Assembly: GCA_006538405.1 (NCBI GenBank)
Contig: BJKQ01000012.1
Location: forward strand, 1,275,001-1,339,000
Source: Hansfordia pulvinata
Lineage: Eukaryota; Ascomycota; Sordariomycetes; Xylariales
Reading direction: 5' to 3'
DNA: 64,000 nt
Numbering within the stretch: the first letter of the stretch is position 1; each line of letters opens with the position of its first letter. This document shows, one piece after another, positions 58,115 to 64,000 of the stretch. The notes below the pieces were generated by a model, which had not been told where the DNA came from, ran no database searches, and saw only the letters and a list, made by a program, of their open reading frames with translations. The translations under genes and the position numbers were made by a program.

Positions 58115-60334
58115 ATGGCGTCGACAACCCCATTTGCGTACGACGTGCCCTTTCTGCACCGCGCATTCAACTTCAAAAACTGGGGCCGCTTCTCGCCCTA
58201 CCCGCTGAAAGATGCCGAGGCTGGCCAGAACGGCGACGTCGACATGAACTCGTTGCCCTTGTCCGGCGACTCGCCCCGCGCTGGCAAGAAGCGCCGCCTC
58301 GACGACGGTACTCCCCAGGGACTCCCAGACTCGGCCTTTTCTCGCCTGCTTCATCCCGCCCCCTTGAACCCTTCCCATCTCCTGCGCGTCGATGTCCTCA
58401 AGATCACGCACGCCAAAGAGCCCGGCTTCCAGCCCGATTCCCTGCTCAATGGCTTCCCTTCCCCCTCCACACGGACAGCCCGGCGATCCGGGTCCGCTGT
58501 AACATCCTCATCACCAGCTACAAGCCCGTCGAGAAGAACGAGTACAGGATACGCGCCTCGGCCAACCAGATCTGCCACATCAAGACCTTCAAGGCTCCCG
58601 GCGGCATCAACAAGATGACCCGCATCTATCTGGACACGCCCTTCCTCGTCCCTGCCGATGACCTGCGCATGCAGCAGGAGGATCTCTCCTACACATTCGC
58701 CGACAAGTATCTTGTCGTGGTCGAGATTGAGCCCTGCGGAGACCCGCGCTGGCCTCCTTTAGACCTCATCCCCAGGGCCCAGTTTGAGGAGTCGGACGGC
58801 ACCCGGCCACAGGACTGGGTCCTGGCCACGAGCGCCATCTACAAATTCGACAAGCGCCGCATCAGCGCCCCGGTCAGGCTCCGGAAACGCGCCCAGAGGG
58901 AGAAGAGCCTCGACCTTACTATGGACATGGATATCAGATGGTCCACTAATCAACCAGCCGCCTGCTCGCCACCTAGCGAGGCCGCCCTGCCCTTGTCGTC
59001 GATACCTCCGGCCGGGATGAACGGCGCCCGTGGGCCGGAGCCTTCCACGACTCTCGCCCAGCCAGTAAAGAGCCAAGAAAGTGGCGACGTCGCCATGGAG
59101 GATGACGATGAAGAGTTGGACGCCGAAACAGGGACCCCCAGTCGCGCCCTCAGACACCGCGGCAAACAAAACTACAACATCAAGACGTTAAGCAACAAAG
59201 CCTCAGGTCGCAAGGACAAGAAGGACAAGCGCCGCGACGCGGGAGACGCGGGCTCGCAGGTCACGTGGGTACTGCCCACGACGGGGCGGATCTCGCTGTG
59301 CGGATATAGCTGCATTCGCTGCTTTGCGGCGCACAGCTCCATGGAGGAGCTGGAGGCGCACTTTGAGGTCCACCAGGACTTCAAGTACGCGATCCTGACG
59401 GACCGGCACGGCGCGTTCACCATTCTTCTGTCTCCGCGCGACGAGCCCATACCAGCACATTACAAAGACTACGACCCCGACGAGGGTCAAGAGTCGGATT
59501 CCAACGAAGACGGCACGCCGCGCAACTCGCGGTCTCGCTCGCGGCACAAATCCGCACAGGTCAGTCTGCAAGCAGTACTTGATTGGACAAACGCTGACGC
59601 GCCACAGCCGCCCGCCCGGAAGCCCAAGAACTCCAAGATCCTGGTTCCCAGCAACGGGCAGGTCATGTTTGACAGGCTGACCAAGTCGCGGCTGGAGGCA
59701 GAGACCCTTGTCGACCCCCGACGGTCAACGACGCGTGGCTTCTGCAGAAGCACCGCGATATCATCCAGGACTACAGCGACGTGGCCATCGACGAGAAGCA
59801 GTACATCTTCGAGTGGGACGGGCTGGTCATGAGCGAGCGGGTCACGACGTCCCCGCACCTCCAGAGGGTCTACCTCAAGTTCGTGGAGACCAAGGGCTCC
59901 TGGCTGTGGAAGCACCAGAGCCGGATGACCGAGTTCGCCAAGCACATGAGCTACCTGAAGATGCGCGAGGCGCTGACCGAGGAGACCATCATCGAAGCCC
60001 TGGCGATCCTGCGCGCCCAACGGCCCACGCGCCGCCTGGAGAGCGCAGAGGCCACGAGCCCGGCCGTCAAGACGGAGCCGCGCGTGTCGAGATCTGGTTG
60101 TGGCCTGTGTGGCCAGCCGGCTCGAGGGCCTTCCTTACTGCTGTGCGCGAACCTGGTGAGTACACCCCCTATCCTGACACTTACACCCAGCAGCTGACGG
60201 AAAACCTGCAGTCATGTCCACACCGGATGTACCACGATGATTGCATGCGAGCGGAGGCGAAGGTCCCGGTGGACGCGCGCAAGTGGCTGTGCAATGGGTG
60301 TGTTCATATTTACAAGACGGAGCCCAGGCCCTAG
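58115..60334 (+). CDS. Polycomb PRC2 subunit SUZ12 (VEFS-box protein) with C-terminal PHD-like finger; two apparent frameshifts
   Basis: SUZ12 scaffolds the H3K27 methyltransferase PRC2. Proposed exons are 58115-59559, 59608-60155 and 60212-60334; introns are 48 and 56 nt (GTCAGT...CTGAC...ACAG; GTGAGT...CTGAC...GCAG). N-terminus: FAYDVPFLHRAFNFKNWGRF. A middle region with LHTDSPAIRVRCNILITSYK follows the first frameshift (C5, 58461-58465). Next come an acidic linker, a C2H2 finger (CIRCFAAHSSMEELEAHFEVH) and, after the second frameshift (C5, 59715-59719), the VEFS box (VNDAWLLQKHRDI, DEKQYIFEWDGLVMSE, WKHQSRMTEFAKHMSYLKMR). The tail has Cys/His spacing of a PHD-like finger (CGLCGQP...CPHRMYHDDC...WLCNGC). 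With two bases restored the length is 2,118 nt (705 aa). The 48-nt intron is open in frame, so retention would add 16 residues. Confidence 0.88.
58461..58465. other. Frameshift site 1 in SUZ12 (C5 homopolymer)
   Basis: TTCCCTTCCCCCTCCACACG; a sixth C links GFPSP to LHTDSPAIRVRC in one frame. Confidence 0.82.
59715..59719. other. Frameshift site 2 in SUZ12 (C5 homopolymer)
   Basis: CTTGTCGACCCCCGACGGTC; a sixth C links EAETLVDP to PTVNDAWLLQKH at the start of the VEFS box. Confidence 0.85.
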
Positions 60335-63300
60335 TTCGCGGGCGGCCTGGGCTATCTATTGGGTGTTGGCGGAGCTTTGGAATTTGTATCACGACGTGCC
60401 CCTGAACATTATCGCCGCGGCCACGGACGACCTGTACAGCTATATTTACCATGATCGGCGATGTAGACGCCTTGAGGCCTTAGACTCGCTGTTAAGCTGA
60501 ATGATAAAGTGTCTTATTACATCTTACGGTATAGGTTCTGACCCTTATGAGTAAACTCGCTAACACCATAAAAGATAAAGTAGTTACCATGTACTCGTCA
60601 GAGACAGACAAATAGACATCCAGACGAAATCGTGGGAGGGAGGGTCGGTCGGGGTGTGGGCTGCGCTGCGGGGGTGGGATCGCTCCAGGGGTTCCCACCC
60701 CGTAGCGGGCCCTCTTTTTCCTTCCTTGCTGTCTCTCTCCTCCCACGGCCGCACTCGTAGTCCCTGCGGTGCGTCCGTCGGTGATGCAGACGAGATAGGG
60801 CGCGTGGAGGGCGTTTGCGCGCTCCAGGCTATCGGGCTCGTAAGGCATTGCTGTTTGTCGAGGCGGTGTCGTTAGCACGCGTTGGGCTCGCGTCCTACTC
60901 ATGCTAACTAGCCCAGCAACGTCCGCGTGATGATGATGATGATGATGGACGGAGGTGTTGTGCCCCGGGCCATGCGCGCTGGGGGTGGGACAGCAAGCAA
61001 GACGATGATGCCCACGCCCCCCCCCCCCCCCCCCCCTCCCCCCTCTGTCTTTCTTTCCCGCGGTGAGTCGAGTTGATGAGAAGCGCCCTTTCCCTCTCGT
61101 CCCGCGATGGCCACCGAGATGGAACGACCTGTCGATGCTTGGCTGGGAGTCTCGGGCCCAGACCGATCCCGGACCAGGCGCTGCGCTGCGCTGCGCTGCG
61201 TTGCAACCAACAAGCACCGGCGCTCCTCGGTGAAGAAGCTGCTGATGCTGGCGCGCGCGCCGCGCCAGCCCCATTCGCAGGAGGTTCCGCCGGCAGATTG
61301 CGAGTTGACAGGTCTCGTTGCGCCCGTTGTTTGATTTGTGAACGCGCGCGCGCTTCCCAAACACGAACACGATCGATGTGCGACTGGACACTGCGACTGG
61401 CAGTCTGCGCGCCACTCATCGGCCGCGGCGCATCCTCCTCCTCCTCTTCTTCTTCCTAAACACAAACACAAACAAACCTCGATATCGCCGCCGATGCCCG
61501 ACCTCGGAAGCAAGCTCCTGTCCCTCCCCTCGACTGAGACTGACCGCCGTGTCTGAGGGGCATGTGACTGCGCCCGTGCTGCGCGACCGGCGGCGCGCCG
61601 CAATCCACCCCCAGACCAAGCGAGACCCAGTTCCAGACCCAGACCTGCTCCCCCTTCCTCACACTCGTACTGGCTGGACCGGCCTGCCGTCACCGCTGTT
61701 TCGATCCTGTCCAACGCAACCAACATTGCTGCGAGCGCCTCTCGGTGGGCCAGGGGCGGGCTTCGATCGTGCATTCGCGGCCCTGCCAAGTGACGTGATG
61801 GCACAAACAACAAGGTCGCCGCCGTACTCGAAGATGGTCGTTTCGGATCCGTTGATTACCTAGCACCCTAGGTACTCGTAGCTTATTAGGTGGCCTGCGT
61901 GATTGCTTGTTTGTACTCGTATGCCACACATCCATCCATCGACATGCTCGTATCGCATCCAAGCCCCCCGTGCAGCCCGCAAGCCCTCCCTCTCCAGTGT
62001 TCAGAACCGTTGCGCGTGGCGCTTCGTCTCCCGTCTCCACCATACTAGTCAAACTAACAACACTCGCACCGACCGCCGTCGACACGTCGCATGCCTGCCT
62101 GCCCATTCGCCATCCGTGGGAGACTCACACGCTTTCAGTCCTCGTGCGAGTACCTGGTTCCACGGCCGACAGACGCGGGACTAGACACGCAAAGACGGCG
62201 CACATGCCCTTGCAAAGTGCTTGCGTTATCATGGCTGGTCCAGGCACACCCCCGGTCACACCCCCACAGGCCTGTCTGTCTGTCTCTCTGGCTGGGACCC
62301 TGAGACTCGGGGGTTACGAGTGACTGCTTGGGATGTTTGTGCTCAGAGCCCGACGTTTACGGATGGGATGTGTGGGAGCGACGAGGAGACACAAAGATCA
62401 AGACCAAGACAAGGACCCCACCCCACTCCCTCGAAATTTCATCATCACTATTATCATTCTTTTCTTTTTCACCCTTCTTCTTCTTCTTCGGCTTCTTCTA
62501 TTTCTGCCGCCGTCGTACCGGGCTTCTGGCGCGCCCCTCACCCCCTCCCCCCCTGGCCACCGGTAAAGATCGCCCTGGCGCGACGGCCCATGTGCCGAGG
62601 GCATCCCTGTCACCCTGTCTTGGGTTCCGGTCTGCAGTCCAGTCCGCCTGCAGCCCGAGAGAGAGGGTCGGGACGGGCCTGAGCGATCGGAAAGCTACGT
62701 CAGCGCGATCTTGGCCCGAAAAGGGAAAGGAAGGGGAAAGGGAGATACAACGGACAAAAAAAAAAGGAAAAGGAAAAGGGCAGACGGAGATACTGGAACA
62801 CAGATCTCCCCCGGGTTGTCTGTGGTCCGCCTCGGCCAATGGGCGGGCCAAGCCCGGCCACGCTGGCGCATCATGCGAGCACTCGAGGCCCTCCCCCTTC
62901 TTCTTTCCTTGCATTTCCTTTCCCTTCCTATCCGGTCCTGTCCTGTCTTGTCTTGCCATCCTTCTCGAAGCGGTATGCAGCTGGTTCCGGCTACCGGATC
63001 CCCGGGTAAGCAGCTAAGGTAAGCCGCTCCTCCTCCCATCTCTGCCTTGTTACTTGCTCCGCACCTGTGCCCGTATCTGTTCTCTTGAGGAAAGATAAGG
63101 TACGACGCCGACGCAGGCGACCCACGCAGACGCAGATCAGTAATTCTCCTACATACTCTACCATGCCTACCACCTACTCGTACGCCCCTGCCCCTGCCCC
63201 TGCCCCGAAGAGAAAAAGAGAGGATCAGACAGAGAGGAGAGATGGACAGAAACCAGGAAGAAAGACGTTGCGGCACAGCACGTGCGGTGCGGTATGCAGC

Positions 63301-64000
63301 CTCTTCCAGCAACCGGGTTTCCGGGTACGAGTAAACAGACAGGCTTCGTCAGGGCGGCCGCGAGACAAGACGGGCCAGGGCCCGAGCCAGCCAGATCAGT
63401 AATCGGCGTCACATTTTTTATTATTTGCCGTCTTCGCGAGCGACGTGATGGTCCAGGGCCAAAGAGGGCGGCCAATGGGGACTCGAGGGCCGACCCGGAG
63501 CATCGCCCGCAGCACCAGACTGCGGTGCTTTGTTCGAGGAGGGCACAACCCTTGTCGGCGTGTTTCTGTCTTGCCGCATGAGGCGATCGTCGGCCATGTC
63601 GTCGTGCCCGGCCACCCAGCACAAGCTACCAGTCGTCTCTACCAGTCAGTCGCCTGGGGATGCCGACGGGCCCTTTTCTCCTGCTGGTGCTGCTCCGGGT
63701 CCCCATCAGCATCTCAATCTCGTCACGCCAGCCGTCTCGGTCTGCGGCTGAAACCGCGGCGAGGAGGGAGGAGACACAGCCGACATCGCACCACGAGACA
63801 GAGCCGTCGCAAGATGGCGCCATCTCTCGCGCCATCTCACGATCCTGCCGACTTGGCTGCCAACCTGCCTGCCCGCCTGTCTGCCTGCCCGCCTCTTTCG
63901 CCCACGTCCGGTCCGCGGCCAGGGGAGCGGGGGCAAGGGCGGCTGACACCATACATTAGCCATGAGGGGGGAGCAAATGGAAGCCCAACACACCCGCAAG
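60335..64000. other. 3.7 kb region without supported gene at the right edge
   Basis: GC-rich, with many overlapping open frames on both strands but no codon structure, domain or conserved splice pattern. Visible items: a GAT repeat (60928-60948), a 20-base C run (61017-61036), a TGCGC pentamer repeat (61181-61202), TACTCGTA octamers (61873, 61914 and 63175), A/G-rich tracts (62700-62790) and two related 40-bp segments (62971 and 63291, both beginning GCGGTATGCAGC). It may be the long upstream region of a gene beyond the window. Confidence 0.55.

Noticed and set aside
60492..61813. Two 300-codon minus-strand open frames near 61 kb
   Set aside because: They cross a 20-base C run and pentamer repeats, are low-complexity, and lack any conserved motif.

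Overview
The window is nuclear DNA from a filamentous ascomycete (Pezizomycotina, most likely a Sordariomycete). Evidence: GC-rich housekeeping genes with short 48-124 nt GT-AG introns and CTGAC/CTAAC-like branch points, fungal-type ATP2, RNR1, dynactin p150, SRP19 and SUZ12 proteins, and decayed repeats carrying the C-to-T / G-to-A signature of repeat-induced point mutation (RIP).

Layout. 1-11 kb: the 3' part of the dynactin large subunit (+), SRP19 (-), a single-pass membrane protein (-) and a secreted GH17 glucanase (+). 11.3-17.2 kb: a complete-length but RIP-destroyed NFX1-type zinc-finger helicase (-) whose two ends are clean. 19-29 kb: a small secreted protein, a DUF7514-like protein and a TatD nuclease, all (-), with long gene-free spacers. 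29.6-32.5 kb: intact RNR1 (+), preceded by MCB-type ACGCGT boxes. 34-39 kb and 43-53.6 kb: a repeat island of decayed dispersed and tandem repeats, with an Argonaute PIWI-domain remnant at its left edge and one long intact ORF of unknown family (46.7-48.0 kb) that has a degraded paralogue in opposite orientation. Intact ATP2 (39.4-41.7 kb, -) lies between the two halves. 53.7-60.3 kb: an F-box/LRR-like nuclear protein (-) and the PRC2 subunit SUZ12 (+). 60.3-64 kb: no gene that I can support.

Two cross-cutting observations matter for any reader. First, four otherwise well conserved genes (SRP19, the membrane protein, GH17 and twice in SUZ12) are broken by five one-base frameshifts. Every one lies in a run of exactly five G or C, and restoring one base makes each spliced length a multiple of three. 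Local sequence or assembly error is the simplest explanation, so these genes are probably functional. Second, the RIP-type changes are confined to the helicase and the repeat island, where in-window copy pairs show the C-to-T and G-to-A changes directly. Three items touch gene silencing (SUZ12/PRC2, the ZNFX1-like helicase pseudogene, the Argonaute remnant), but they are scattered and nothing in the sequence shows that they work together.
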